NCBI GenBank assembly: GCA_003562535.1
Contig: PWUP01000303.1
Location: forward strand, 1 to 11,886
Reading direction: 5' to 3'
DNA length: 11,886 nucleotides
Source of the DNA: Gammaproteobacteria bacterium
Lineage (GTDB): Bacteria > Pseudomonadota > Gammaproteobacteria > Competibacterales > Competibacteraceae
The notes under the pieces were generated by a model. The model saw nothing but the letters and a program-made list of their open reading frames with translations. It had not been told where the DNA came from and ran no database searches. Within the stretch, counting starts at the first letter, position 1. Each line of letters begins with the position of its first letter. A program made the position numbers and the translations under genes. Positions 1 to 7,187 of the stretch are shown here, in pieces.

Positions 1-1136
1 AGCGCATGTTTCGCGTGGCGCAAACCCTGCCGGTGACGGTGGTGGCCCCCGTGCCCTGGTTTCCCGGACAGGGCTTACTGCGGCGTTGGCGTCCCTACTA
101 TCGCCCTGCGGTGCCCTATCATGAAGTCCAACAGGGCATCACCGTGTATCACCCCAGATTTCTTTCCATTCCCCGTTGGTTGAAATTCACCGATGGCTTC
201 TTTGAGGCGCTGTCCAGCCTGGCTTTGCTGCGGCGCTTACACCGCCAGGGTAGGCTGGACATTCTCGATGCGCATTTTGTGTACCCGGATGGGGTCGCTG
301 CTTGGTTGCTGGCTCGCTGGTTGGGCGTGCCGCATACCATTACCCTGCGTGGCACCATTCTGCGGATTTCCCGCACTCGGCTGCGCCGCTGGTTAGCTCA
401 GCGGGCTATGCGTTCGGCAGCGCGAGTGTTTTCAGTGGCGGACTCACTGCGCCAGACGGCCATCAGCATGGGTATTGCGCCCGATCAGGTGCAGGTGGTG
501 GCCAATGGCATTAATCTGCAACTCTTCCAGCCGCAAGATCGCCAACAGTGTCGCGCTGAACTCGGCATTGACCCAGAGGCGACGGTCTTGATTACGGTCG
601 GCGCTTTGAATGAGCGCAAGGGTTTTCATCGGGTCATCGAGCAAATGCCCGCCTTGGTGCAGTGGTTTCCCAAGCTGGTGTATCTGGCCGTCGGTGGTGA
701 AAGCCCGGACGGTGATTTAGGCCGCTTACAGCGCCTGGCCGAGCAGTATGGGGTCAGTGAACGGGTGATATTTACCGGTCAGCAAGCGCCAGAGCGGTTG
801 AAATTTTATTACTCTGCGGCGGATTTATTTGTCTTGCCTACCCGGTTTGAAGGGTGGGCGAATGTGTTTCTCGAAGCTGCTGCCTGTGGCTTACCCACCG
901 TGACCACCCAAGTGGGTGGCAATGCGGAGGTGATTAATTCGCCAGTGCTGGGGCGTTTAGTGCCCTATGGCGATGGCGAAGCTCTGCGCCAAGCGATTAT
1001 CCAAGCCTTGGATACGACTTGGGATCGCGAGGCGATTATTGCTTATGCCCGAGCGAATGCCTGGGAATGTCGGATTCCAGAATTGCTGGCGGCTTTTGAA
1101 CGCATTGCTGCCGACCGCGATGTGACGAGCACATAA
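1..1136 (+). CDS. GT4-family glycosyltransferase, 5' end missing
   Basis: Retaining GT-B glycosyltransferase of family 4, expected to transfer a sugar from a nucleotide-sugar donor during surface polysaccharide or glycolipid assembly; donor and acceptor cannot be told from the sequence. The reading frame is open to the left edge. The first Met (position 6) falls just before the TVVAPVPWFP strand, which in TuaC-like relatives follows roughly 25-30 N-terminal residues, so the true start lies upstream. Counting from that Met, a short NGIN motif at 167-170 marks the interdomain region, and GALNERKG at about 199 begins the C-terminal donor-binding domain. The EX7E motif typical of GT4 is intact, with Glu282 and Glu290 in RFEGWANVFLEA, followed by a GLPTV..VGGNAEVI loop. 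No membrane segment is visible. The gene ends at a TAA, with about 220 bp of gene-free DNA before the next gene, so it is probably the last gene of an operon lying to the left. Confidence 0.88.
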   Translation, partial: RMFRVAQTLPVTVVAPVPWFPGQGLLRRWRPYYRPAVPYHEVQQGITVYHPRFLSIPRWLKFTDGFFEALSSLALLRRLHRQGRLDILDAHFVYPDGVAAWLLARWLGVPHTITLRGTILRISRTRLRRWLAQRAMRSAARVFSVADSLRQTAISMGIAPDQVQVVANGINLQLFQPQDRQQCRAELGIDPEATVLITVGALNERKGFHRVIEQMPALVQWFPKLVYLAVGGESPDGDLGRLQRLAEQYGVSERVIFTGQQAPERLKFYYSAADLFVLPTRFEGWANVFLEAAACGLPTVTTQVGGNAEVINSPVLGRLVPYGDGEALRQAIIQALDTTWDREAIIAYARANAWECRIPELLAAFERIAADRDVTST

Positions 1137-1138
1137 CA

Positions 1139-1359
1139 GTATCTCACGGATCTGCTTGGAAGTACGGTCAGGCAAACAGCCTCAGTCATCTTTTGACATG
1201 CAGTTTGGCCGACAGAGCCTCCGCCCTTATAGCCGCTGGGCCACGCTACCCGCCACCGGGCTTGCCATTGTTCGTCAAAAGCGTGCATAGTGCCCCCTTC
1301 AGCACAGTCCTAATTCACGGTACACTAACTCATCATGCTTAATAGTGAGGACAATAGTT
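1139..1359. other. Gene-free spacer between glycosyltransferase and rhodanese
   Basis: About 220 bp with no convincing coding frame, RNA gene or strong intrinsic terminator. It must hold the promoter of the rhodanese gene. TACACT at 1321-1326 resembles a -10 box, but its partner at 1298-1303 (TTCAGC) is a poor -35, so no promoter is called with confidence. A TTGACA at 1193-1198 has no -10 at normal spacing. Confidence 0.5.
1347..1350 (+). promoter_or_regulatory. Ribosome binding site deciding the rhodanese start
   Basis: GAGG lies 9 nt upstream of the ATG at 1360 and would lie inside the coding region if the GTG at 1345 were used. This supports the shorter protein, whose signal peptide is then well formed. 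Confidence 0.6.
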
Positions 1360-1818
1360 ATGTTGTGGCGTCATCGATTAGCACCCATGTCTCTGATCGG
1401 AATAGTGTTGCTGACGCTGACTACGGTCGTCAATGCCGCCAGTCCACAGGTCTTGCAATTAAGCGCTGCCGAGGCGTTTGAGCGGGCGCAACAAGGTGAG
1501 TTGATCATTATCGACATCCGCCAGCCGCAGGAATGGCGGCAAACCGGAGTCGCTCAAGGTGCTCAGCGGGTCAGTATGTATCATCCCGAAGGGGGACAAG
1601 GCTTGGTGCGCGATCTGCTCCGCGCTACTGGGGGGCAAACCGATGCGCCGATTGCCCTGATTTGCCGTACCGGCAACCGCAGCAGCCAGTTGCAGCAGGC
1701 GATGTTGGACTATGGGTTCACCCAAGTCCATAATATTGCCGAAGGCATGGTGGGCAGCACAGCAGGTCCAGGTTGGTTAGGACGCGGATTACCCGTAGAA
1801 CCTTGCCCACGGTGTTGA
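1360..1818 (+). CDS. Exported single-domain rhodanese-like sulfurtransferase
   Basis: Single rhodanese domain protein of 152 residues that probably acts in the periplasm. The N-terminus has a basic start (MLWRHR), a hydrophobic core (residues 11-24) and a VNA-A cleavage site near 26/27. The rhodanese fold shows an IIDIRQPQEW strand-loop at about 50-59 and the active-site loop CRTGNRS with catalytic Cys102, the persulfide carrier in this family. An EGMVGSTAGPGWLGRGLPVE tail follows, as in other small exported rhodaneses. The protein ends in CPRC (Cys149 and Cys152), which could be a redox or metal-binding pair. The ATG at 1360 is preferred because GAGG at 1347-1350 sits 9 nt upstream; the in-frame GTG at 1345 would include that ribosome-binding site and has none of its own. 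It converges with the lipid-operon gene ending at 1826, 7 bp away. Sulfur donor and acceptor are unknown. Confidence 0.88.
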   Translation: MLWRHRLAPMSLIGIVLLTLTTVVNAASPQVLQLSAAEAFERAQQGELIIIDIRQPQEWRQTGVAQGAQRVSMYHPEGGQGLVRDLLRATGGQTDAPIALICRTGNRSSQLQQAMLDYGFTQVHNIAEGMVGSTAGPGWLGRGLPVEPCPRC

Positions 1819-1825
1819 TCAGGCG

Positions 1826-2848
1826 CTAAGGACGAAAACGGTAATGCGAGACCCCCCATTCTTCGCCGTGGCGGTAACCGAACAATTCGGCACAGGCGAG
1901 GAAAAACACCTGCCAGCGATGGAACCATAGGCGGGCTTCGGTCTCGCTGCCGTAAGTGTCGCGGAAAATCGCCAAGATGGCCTCACGATGGCGATAGTGG
2001 TTGCTCAGCCAAGCTTCGCAGGTTTTTTGGTAATGCTGGCCATTGAGGTGCCATTGATCATCGAGTCGCAAATTCTGCTGAAAGCGCGGTAATAGGTCGC
2101 GTGAGGGCATCAATCCGCCGGTGAAAAAGTATTTCGCCATCCAGTCATCGTCGCTCTTGGTTTCAAAGGGATAGGCGTATTGACGGTGGCTGAATACATG
2201 CACAAACAGCGCCCCATCGGGTTTCAGCCAAGCGGCGATACGCGCTAATAGCTCGCGATAATTGCGCATGTGTTCAAACATTTCTATGGAAACCACCCGA
2301 TCAAATTGTTGATCAGTCGAGAAATCATTCATATCGGCGGTGATGACGCTGACATTGGTCAGGTCACGCTCAGCGCACATTCGTTCGATGTGATGCCGCT
2401 GTGGCGCGGAGTTGGAGACGGCAGTGATGGTTGCGCCGGGGTACTGTTCAGCCATCCACAGCGTCAACGAACCCCAACCGCAGCCCAACTCCAGAATTGT
2501 TTGCTTATCCTCCAGCGCAGCGCGTTCGGCGGTTAACTGCAACATGGAGACTTCGGCATCATCGAGACTGTTTATGCCCTCAGGCCAGTAGCAGGCACTG
2601 TATTTCATGTGCCGCCCCATGATATGCCGAAAAAATTCTGGCGGGACTTCATAATGCTGCTCATTGGCCTTGTCAGTGTGCAAGGCAATCGGGCCGGCTT
2701 CTAATTCGGCTTGAAACTGTTCCAGTGTCGGTTGCTGCGGATCAGCCTGGCTGCGCAGGCGTTGTTTTAACAGTTGACGAATCCCGATGCGGATCAGCGT
2801 TTCTGGGATCATTCCGCGTTCCATAGCGGCAATTGCAAGTTTTAACAT
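1826..2848 (-). CDS. Divergent Cfa/CMAS-superfamily SAM methyltransferase
   Basis: Class I SAM-dependent methyltransferase of the cyclopropane-synthase/mycolic-acid-methyltransferase superfamily, 340 residues. In order it shows HYEVPPEFF (65-73), the family entry motif; MKYSACYW (81-88); the SAM-binding glycine motif ILELGCGWG (118-126); SIEMFEHMRNY (187-197); LFVHVFSHRQYAYPFET (214-230); and YFFTGGLMPS (240-249). The C-terminal LFGYRHGEEWGVSHYRF (322-338) is typical of a proteobacterial subfamily distinct from true Cfa and related to plant coclaurine N-methyltransferase-like enzymes. At the site matching E. coli Cfa Cys139 it has Ala85, with Cys at 86, but it keeps the Glu (EMFEH) and the His in LFVH. 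It lacks the N-terminal extension of true Cfa. Start ATG 2848 is supported by GGAG 5 nt upstream. It is the last gene of the operon, 24 bp after the DUF2878 gene. A second methylation of a lipid intermediate is inferred from context; an amine or other small-molecule substrate is also possible. Confidence 0.85.
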   Translation of the reverse strand: MLKLAIAAMERGMIPETLIRIGIRQLLKQRLRSQADPQQPTLEQFQAELEAGPIALHTDKANEQHYEVPPEFFRHIMGRHMKYSACYWPEGINSLDDAEVSMLQLTAERAALEDKQTILELGCGWGSLTLWMAEQYPGATITAVSNSAPQRHHIERMCAERDLTNVSVITADMNDFSTDQQFDRVVSIEMFEHMRNYRELLARIAAWLKPDGALFVHVFSHRQYAYPFETKSDDDWMAKYFFTGGLMPSRDLLPRFQQNLRLDDQWHLNGQHYQKTCEAWLSNHYRHREAILAIFRDTYGSETEARLWFHRWQVFFLACAELFGYRHGEEWGVSHYRFRP

Positions 2849-2872
2849 GACTGCTCCAAAAATACAGGGCGG

Positions 2873-3424
2873 TTAAACCGCCGTGGGTGTATGACCGTCA
2901 TAGCGCTGAGCCAGCCACAGCAGAACCGGCATGGCAACAGCCCACACCACGGCAAGCGCCAAAAGACCCTGCCAGTGGGGTTCGGTGAACTGCATACCGC
3001 CAAACCCGGCTCCGAGATAATAGGCCGGGGGAGCCAGCAGCGCACCGGCTAGCGCGGCGATAGCCTGCCGACCGCGTAACCAGCGCAGACTGACATTCAG
3101 CAAGGTCGCAAACTGAATCCACATAGCGATAATCCAGTGCGGGGCCACTCCAGCAATGAATGTGCCTTGCGGATAGACCACGACGCCCAGCATCACCGGC
3201 AGGCTGTCCAGTACCAAACCCAGCAGAGCCGCCCAAGCCAGTAACGGCCATTCCCGCCGTGGCTGCGGGGTAAGTGCCAAGTGCAGGCTGACCACGCTTA
3301 AAGCGACGGCTGTGCCTATCCACGGCCACTGCGAGCCACCCGCAATTACACAGGCAAACCAGCCGATTTCAAAAGCAATAATATTAATCAGCAGGCGTTT
3401 AACCCGAGGGGAAAGAGTCGGCAT
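2873..3424 (-). CDS. DUF2878 family inner-membrane protein
   Basis: Small, very hydrophobic protein of 183 residues with about six predicted membrane helices (roughly 11-29, 34-52, 60-82, 87-109, 119-138 and 151-172). The stretch around 130-143 (LAPPAYYLGAGFGG), with small and Gly residues, matches the conserved segment I associate with DUF2878. The biochemical function is unknown. The family repeatedly sits beside DUF1365 and Cfa-like genes, so a role in presenting or moving the modified lipid, or anchoring the soluble enzymes at the inner membrane, is plausible but inferred. It lies 27 bp after the Cfa-like gene and 24 bp before the second methyltransferase. The ribosome-binding site is weak (an AGG about 11 nt upstream of the ATG), so expression may depend partly on translation of the gene before it. 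Confidence 0.85.
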   Translation of the reverse strand: MPTLSPRVKRLLINIIAFEIGWFACVIAGGSQWPWIGTAVALSVVSLHLALTPQPRREWPLLAWAALLGLVLDSLPVMLGVVVYPQGTFIAGVAPHWIIAMWIQFATLLNVSLRWLRGRQAIAALAGALLAPPAYYLGAGFGGMQFTEPHWQGLLALAVVWAVAMPVLLWLAQRYDGHTPTAV

Positions 3425-3451
3425 GGTGAGGTGACCTGAGCAGCCGCCCGC

Positions 3452-4732
3452 TTAACCTAAGGCCGGAACCAGTGGTGCACGGCGGTTAAACGGTTTGCTC
3501 AACAGCAATTGTGCCGTGCCGATGGCGCGTTCAGTGAACCCGCCTTCGCAATAACATAAATAGTATTCCCACATACGGATGAATTGCTCGTCGAAGCCTT
3601 GTTCACGGACTCGGTCGAGGTTATCACGGAAACGCTCACGCCAGTGTTGTAAGGTCAAGGCGTAGTGCGGGCCGATGTCTTCCAAATGGAATAAGCGCAT
3701 ATCAGTGACTCGGGTGAGCGAGCCACATAATGTGGTGATCGACGGGATAAAGCCGCCGGGGAAGATGTATTTCTGGATAAAATCCACCGCCCGCCGTGCT
3801 CGGTCGTATTCCTGATCCATAATGGTAATGGCCTGCAATAACATTAAACCATCTTCTTTCAATAGTTTATTGCAGGTGTTGAAATAGGTATCCAGATACT
3901 CATGGCCAACCGCCTCGATCATCTCAATCGAGACCAGCTTATCGTAACGGCCTTCTAAGTCACGGTAGTCTTTCAGCAGCACGGTGATCTGCGATTCAAG
4001 TCCGGCGGCGGCGATGCGTTCGCAGGCCAGACGATGCTGCTCTTTGGAGATGGTGGTCGTGGTGACTCGACAGCCGTAATGACGCGCCGCATGCAGAGCA
4101 AACCCACCCCAGCCGCTGCCAATTTCCAGTACATGATCGCTGGGTTGTAGATCCAACTTGCGACAAATGCGCTCTAACTTAGCAACGGAAGCTTCATGCA
4201 GCGACATTTCCGGGCGTTCAAATACCGCACTGGAGTACATCAGCGTTTCATCAAGAAACAGCCGATAGAATTCATTGCCCAGATCATAGTGTTGGGCGAT
4301 ATTGTCACGGCTGCCATCGCGGGTGTTACGCCGCTGGCGGTGCGCAGTGCGGAACAGCCACATGGCCAGCTTGACCGGACCGTGTTCCAAACCATTCAAT
4401 ACTCCACGATTGCGCACAAATATCCGCATCAATGCGGTTAAATCATCGCAACTCCATTCCCCCGCCATATAAGCTTCGGCAACGCCAATACTGCCGCGCA
4501 ATGCAAGCCTTCGGTACGTGTTATGGTCGTGCATATAGACATTGGCGGTGAGCGGGTAAGCCTCGGTGGCTTGACCAAACGGATACCGCTGCCCGTCAGC
4601 TTCATGAATGATAACGCAACCTTGTTGCAATCCGGCCAGGCGGTTGAACACCAAACGCCGCAATAGACGTAACCCTAAGCGATCTTGCTCAACCGATTGG
4701 GCGGACGGAATGACCGATGCCGATTCTCTCAT
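3452..4732 (-). CDS. Cyclopropane-fatty-acyl-phospholipid synthase family methyltransferase
   Basis: CMAS/Cfa-family enzyme of 426 residues (E. coli Cfa has 382), expected to transfer a methyl or methylene carbon from SAM to a double bond in a membrane phospholipid acyl chain at the inner-membrane surface. The N-terminal lipid-binding region covers about 1-130. HYDLGNEFY (148-156) and LMYSSAVF (164-171) lead into the SAM site LEIGSGWGG (202-210), then SIEMIEAVGHEY (268-279), FIQKYIFPGGFIPS (318-331) and YLCYCEGGF (391-399). By motif alignment, the E. coli bicarbonate-site residues Cys139, Glu239, His266 and Tyr317 correspond to Ser168, Glu273, Gln300 and Tyr357, so two of four differ. This points to the DUF1365-linked subfamily, some members of which may leave a methyl branch instead of closing a cyclopropane ring. 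Its ATG overlaps the DUF1365 stop (ATGA), indicating translational coupling. Family assignment is firm; the exact product is inferred. Confidence 0.93.
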   Translation of the reverse strand: MRESASVIPSAQSVEQDRLGLRLLRRLVFNRLAGLQQGCVIIHEADGQRYPFGQATEAYPLTANVYMHDHNTYRRLALRGSIGVAEAYMAGEWSCDDLTALMRIFVRNRGVLNGLEHGPVKLAMWLFRTAHRQRRNTRDGSRDNIAQHYDLGNEFYRLFLDETLMYSSAVFERPEMSLHEASVAKLERICRKLDLQPSDHVLEIGSGWGGFALHAARHYGCRVTTTTISKEQHRLACERIAAAGLESQITVLLKDYRDLEGRYDKLVSIEMIEAVGHEYLDTYFNTCNKLLKEDGLMLLQAITIMDQEYDRARRAVDFIQKYIFPGGFIPSITTLCGSLTRVTDMRLFHLEDIGPHYALTLQHWRERFRDNLDRVREQGFDEQFIRMWEYYLCYCEGGFTERAIGTAQLLLSKPFNRRAPLVPALG

Positions 4733-5487
4733 TGGTTTACTGTTCCACTGGCTTTGTGATCGTAAAATGGAACGCGCTTAAGCCATAAGCGTAATGCCTG
4801 CCAATAAATTCCCCACGCTACTCGCACAGTCATGGGCGGGTAGCGTACCAGCACCCCAGCCAAGTTGGTGGGGTTAATTTCCCGACGGTGCAGCGCCAAC
4901 GTGGCATCAAAAGGGCAATCGCCGTCTTTTAAAAGCCGCAGATGCACGCCTAGACGCTCTCCCGGCTCGTTGCCACGCCAATGATAGCGCATAGCCATCG
5001 GCATAAAGGGGGATACATGCATATCCTTATCAAAGTAATATTCATGGCGGCCATCAGCTAAGCGCCCGTTATGTAAAACATAGCTATGACTTTCGTGCCA
5101 AGGGGTATTGGTTACCTCGGCCACTAAGCTGTCTACCTGTTCGCCACGCTCATCGAAACAATAATAAATGCTAATCGGATTGATGCAATAGCCGTAATAG
5201 CGCAAATTGGTTAATAAGCGGATAGGACCTGTCGGTCTCTGGCCGGTGTGGTGCTGGACGTGGTCACGTACACAGTCGGCTAAGGGGCGGGCGGGATCTC
5301 CCAGATAATCACTGCGCCGAAACCAAGCCAGTGCGGGGCGGTGAGCTGACCACAACCAGTAAGGTTGGAACACCGTATCCAACTCATCAAGATCCAGATA
5401 CAGCATGAAGACCGCATAACGGAAATGATGCGGCCGAGGTTGCCAGCGGCGGTGACCTAGATAACCCTGATAAATGGCGCTATGCAT
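4729..5487 (-). CDS. DUF1365 family protein
   Basis: Protein of 252 residues, the usual DUF1365 length. Hallmark motifs are GHRRWQPRPHHFRY near the N-terminus (11-24), RYYGYCINPISIYYCFD (96-112), EVTNTPWHE (124-132) and KDMHVSPFMPM (154-164). The many conserved His, Asn, Asp and Tyr residues suggest an enzyme or metal/lipid-binding protein, but no reaction is firmly established for the family that I can cite. DUF1365 is nearly always found between an FAD oxidoreductase and a Cfa-like gene, exactly as here, so it most likely acts on the same acyl-chain substrate. It starts 27 bp after the oxidoreductase stop with no good ribosome-binding site, and its stop overlaps the start of the Cfa-like gene by 4 bp. 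Confidence 0.92.
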   Translation of the reverse strand: MHSAIYQGYLGHRRWQPRPHHFRYAVFMLYLDLDELDTVFQPYWLWSAHRPALAWFRRSDYLGDPARPLADCVRDHVQHHTGQRPTGPIRLLTNLRYYGYCINPISIYYCFDERGEQVDSLVAEVTNTPWHESHSYVLHNGRLADGRHEYYFDKDMHVSPFMPMAMRYHWRGNEPGERLGVHLRLLKDGDCPFDATLALHRREINPTNLAGVLVRYPPMTVRVAWGIYWQALRLWLKRVPFYDHKASGTVNQ

Positions 5488-5514
5488 AATGACTGTTCGG
5501 ATGTTGTGGCTGAA

Positions 5515-6759
5515 TTAGTGCGCAGTACCTAAGTGTTCAATAACTCGCAGGGCGCTGACCACACCGTCTTCATGGAAGCCATTCCCCCAATACGCGCCGC
5601 AGTACCAAGTGCGCTGGACTCCGTTAATGTCAGCATGGCGTGCTTGAGCCGCCACAGCCGCTGGAGTGAACAGCGGATGCTGATAACGCAAGCGCGCCAG
5701 CACTCGATTGGGATCGATAGCCGAGTCATGGTTAAGTGTCACGCAGAAGGTCTCAGGACTGTGCAAACCCTGAAGTATATTCATATTGTAGGTGACTGTC
5801 ATCGTCTGCTGTAAACTTTTATCTTGCAAATGATAATTCCAAGCAGCCCACGCTAAGCGCCGCCGAGGCAATACACGAGTATCGGTGTGTAATACGACGG
5901 AGTTATCTTGATAAGCAATGCTGCCCAATACCTCGCGTTCGGCGGGCGAAGGATCAGCCAGCATGCGCAGTGCCTGATCGCTGTGAGCGGCGATAATCAC
6001 TTGGTCAAAATAAGCGGTTTCACCGTCAGCTAAGGTGAGTTCCACTTGATCAGCCAAGCGGCGGATCTGCTGCACCGGGCAGTTGACCCGGATGCGATCA
6101 CGCCACGGGGCGGTGAGCTTGCGTACATATTCGCGTGAACCGCCCTGAATGACGCGCCACTGCGGGCGCTGGTTGACGCTTAATAAACCGTGGTTTTTAA
6201 AAAAGCGAATAAAATACTCGGCAGGCATGGTCAGCATATACCGCGGATCAGCCGACCAAATCGCCGCACCCATAGGAATGATATAGTGTTCGATGAAAAA
6301 CCGGCTATACCCTTCACGGGTAAGATAATCGCCTAAGCTCAGCTCCGGTTGTTGGCCTAATAATTGGGGCGCTTGGCGGTTGAAACGCACAATGTCGCTA
6401 ATCATCCGGTAGAATGAGGGGCGTAACAGATTGCGTCGTTGCGCAAACAGCGTATTCAGATTATTGCCATTATATTCTAAGTCAATGTCGGGGCACGACA
6501 CGCTGAAGCTCATGGTCGTGGGCTGAGAAGCCACACCAATCTGGTCGAGCAGGGCAATAAAGTGAGGGTAGGTCCAGTCGTTAAAGACAATAAACCCGGT
6601 ATCAATCGCGTAGCACTGGCCAGCAATCTCCACATCCAGCGTATGGGTGTGGCCACCAATCCAGTCATTGGCCTCAAACACACTGAGTTGATGGTCACGG
6701 TACAGGTGATGGGCCGCGACCAGTCCGGAAATCCCCGTACCCACAATGGCAATATTCAT
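5515..6759 (-). CDS. FAD-dependent amine-oxidase-like oxidoreductase (COG2907 type)
   Basis: Predicted flavoprotein of 414 residues in the NAD/FAD-binding amine-oxidase/desaturase-like superfamily. The N-terminal Rossmann fold is clear: GTGISG at 7-12, Glu29 at the end of the second strand to bind the FAD ribose, then the GGHTHT loop (35-40) in place of the GGR.. loop common in amine oxidases. A strand containing DTGFIVFND lies at about 53-61, and the C-terminal FAD segment is WYCGAYWGNGFHEDGVVSA. No signal peptide is seen, so it is cytoplasmic or membrane-associated. In this cluster type the flavoprotein is the natural candidate for a redox step (desaturation or oxygen insertion) on the acyl chain modified by the neighbouring methyltransferase; the specific reaction is inferred. 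It follows the small secreted-protein gene by 12 bp and has AGG about 7 nt before its ATG. Confidence 0.92.
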   Translation of the reverse strand: MNIAIVGTGISGLVAAHHLYRDHQLSVFEANDWIGGHTHTLDVEIAGQCYAIDTGFIVFNDWTYPHFIALLDQIGVASQPTTMSFSVSCPDIDLEYNGNNLNTLFAQRRNLLRPSFYRMISDIVRFNRQAPQLLGQQPELSLGDYLTREGYSRFFIEHYIIPMGAAIWSADPRYMLTMPAEYFIRFFKNHGLLSVNQRPQWRVIQGGSREYVRKLTAPWRDRIRVNCPVQQIRRLADQVELTLADGETAYFDQVIIAAHSDQALRMLADPSPAEREVLGSIAYQDNSVVLHTDTRVLPRRRLAWAAWNYHLQDKSLQQTMTVTYNMNILQGLHSPETFCVTLNHDSAIDPNRVLARLRYQHPLFTPAAVAAQARHADINGVQRTWYCGAYWGNGFHEDGVVSALRVIEHLGTAH

Positions 6760-6771
6760 GGAGCCGCCTGA

Positions 6772-7086
6772 CTAACTGCAATGACCGACAGCAGTATGGC
6801 GTTTTAGCCGTTTAGGTTCTGAGTGCGGGTGGGTCACATCGGCACCGAAAGGTAGCCGGGTAATGACCCGATGTTGCAACAGCATATCACTCAGCCGTGA
6901 TGCCGACTCATCTGGAGCATGCGCCGATCTATCGACCATACATTCGCTGTCTTCACTCGATAACATAGAATAGGCTGGCCACTGGGATGCGGCCATAACA
7001 GAATGGTCAGCCTGATCGGCAGCGCTGGCTTGGATACTGAACAGCAAGCCGATAACCGCAGCGCTTGATTGTACTATTCGAATCAT
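6772..7086 (-). CDS. Small secreted protein of unknown function
   Basis: I do not recognise this 104-residue protein. It starts with a well-formed Sec signal peptide: MIRIVQSS, a hydrophobic core, and an ASA-A cleavage site near 22/23. The mature part is polar, about 82 residues, His- and Ser-rich, with two Cys (49 and 103, the second next to the C-terminus) and a basic stretch PKRLKRH (91-97). No lipobox or known domain is visible. ATG 7086 is preferred over an in-frame ATG at 7143 because AGGTGA lies 5 nt upstream and the signal peptide then begins at residue 1. The stop is 12 bp before the flavoprotein gene, so it appears to be the first gene of the lipid operon. The ribosome-binding site, signal peptide and tight spacing support a real gene, but conservation has not been checked. 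Confidence 0.6.
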   Translation of the reverse strand: MIRIVQSSAAVIGLLFSIQASAADQADHSVMAASQWPAYSMLSSEDSECMVDRSAHAPDESASRLSDMLLQHRVITRLPFGADVTHPHSEPKRLKRHTAVGHCS

Positions 7087-7091
7087 GATGG

Positions 7092-7097
7092 TCACCT
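7092..7097 (-). promoter_or_regulatory. Ribosome binding site deciding the start of the secreted protein
   Basis: On the minus strand AGGTGA is followed by 5 nt and then the ATG at 7086. The upstream ATG at 7143 would add 19 residues in front of the signal peptide. Confidence 0.6.
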
Positions 7098-7187
7098 GTA
7101 TATATAAACGTGTTAGATGGGACAGATTGCTATACTCTATCACGATAAACCAACAGCTTAGGAGTTAAACATTAGCAACACGATAAT

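Noticed and set aside
1193..1198. TTGACA resembling a -35 box in the spacer before the rhodanese gene
   Set aside because: No -10-like hexamer lies 15-19 bp downstream.
1345..1359. GTG start five codons upstream for the rhodanese
   Set aside because: It would contain the GAGG that serves ATG 1360 and has no ribosome-binding site of its own.
2898..3329. Open frame of 143 codons within the DUF2878 gene
   Set aside because: Same strand, different frame from the DUF2878 gene, which has the expected membrane helices and motif; a shadow frame.
7087..7143. ATG at 7143 as start of the small secreted protein
   Set aside because: It places 19 residues before a clean signal peptide, whereas AGGTGA sits just upstream of ATG 7086.
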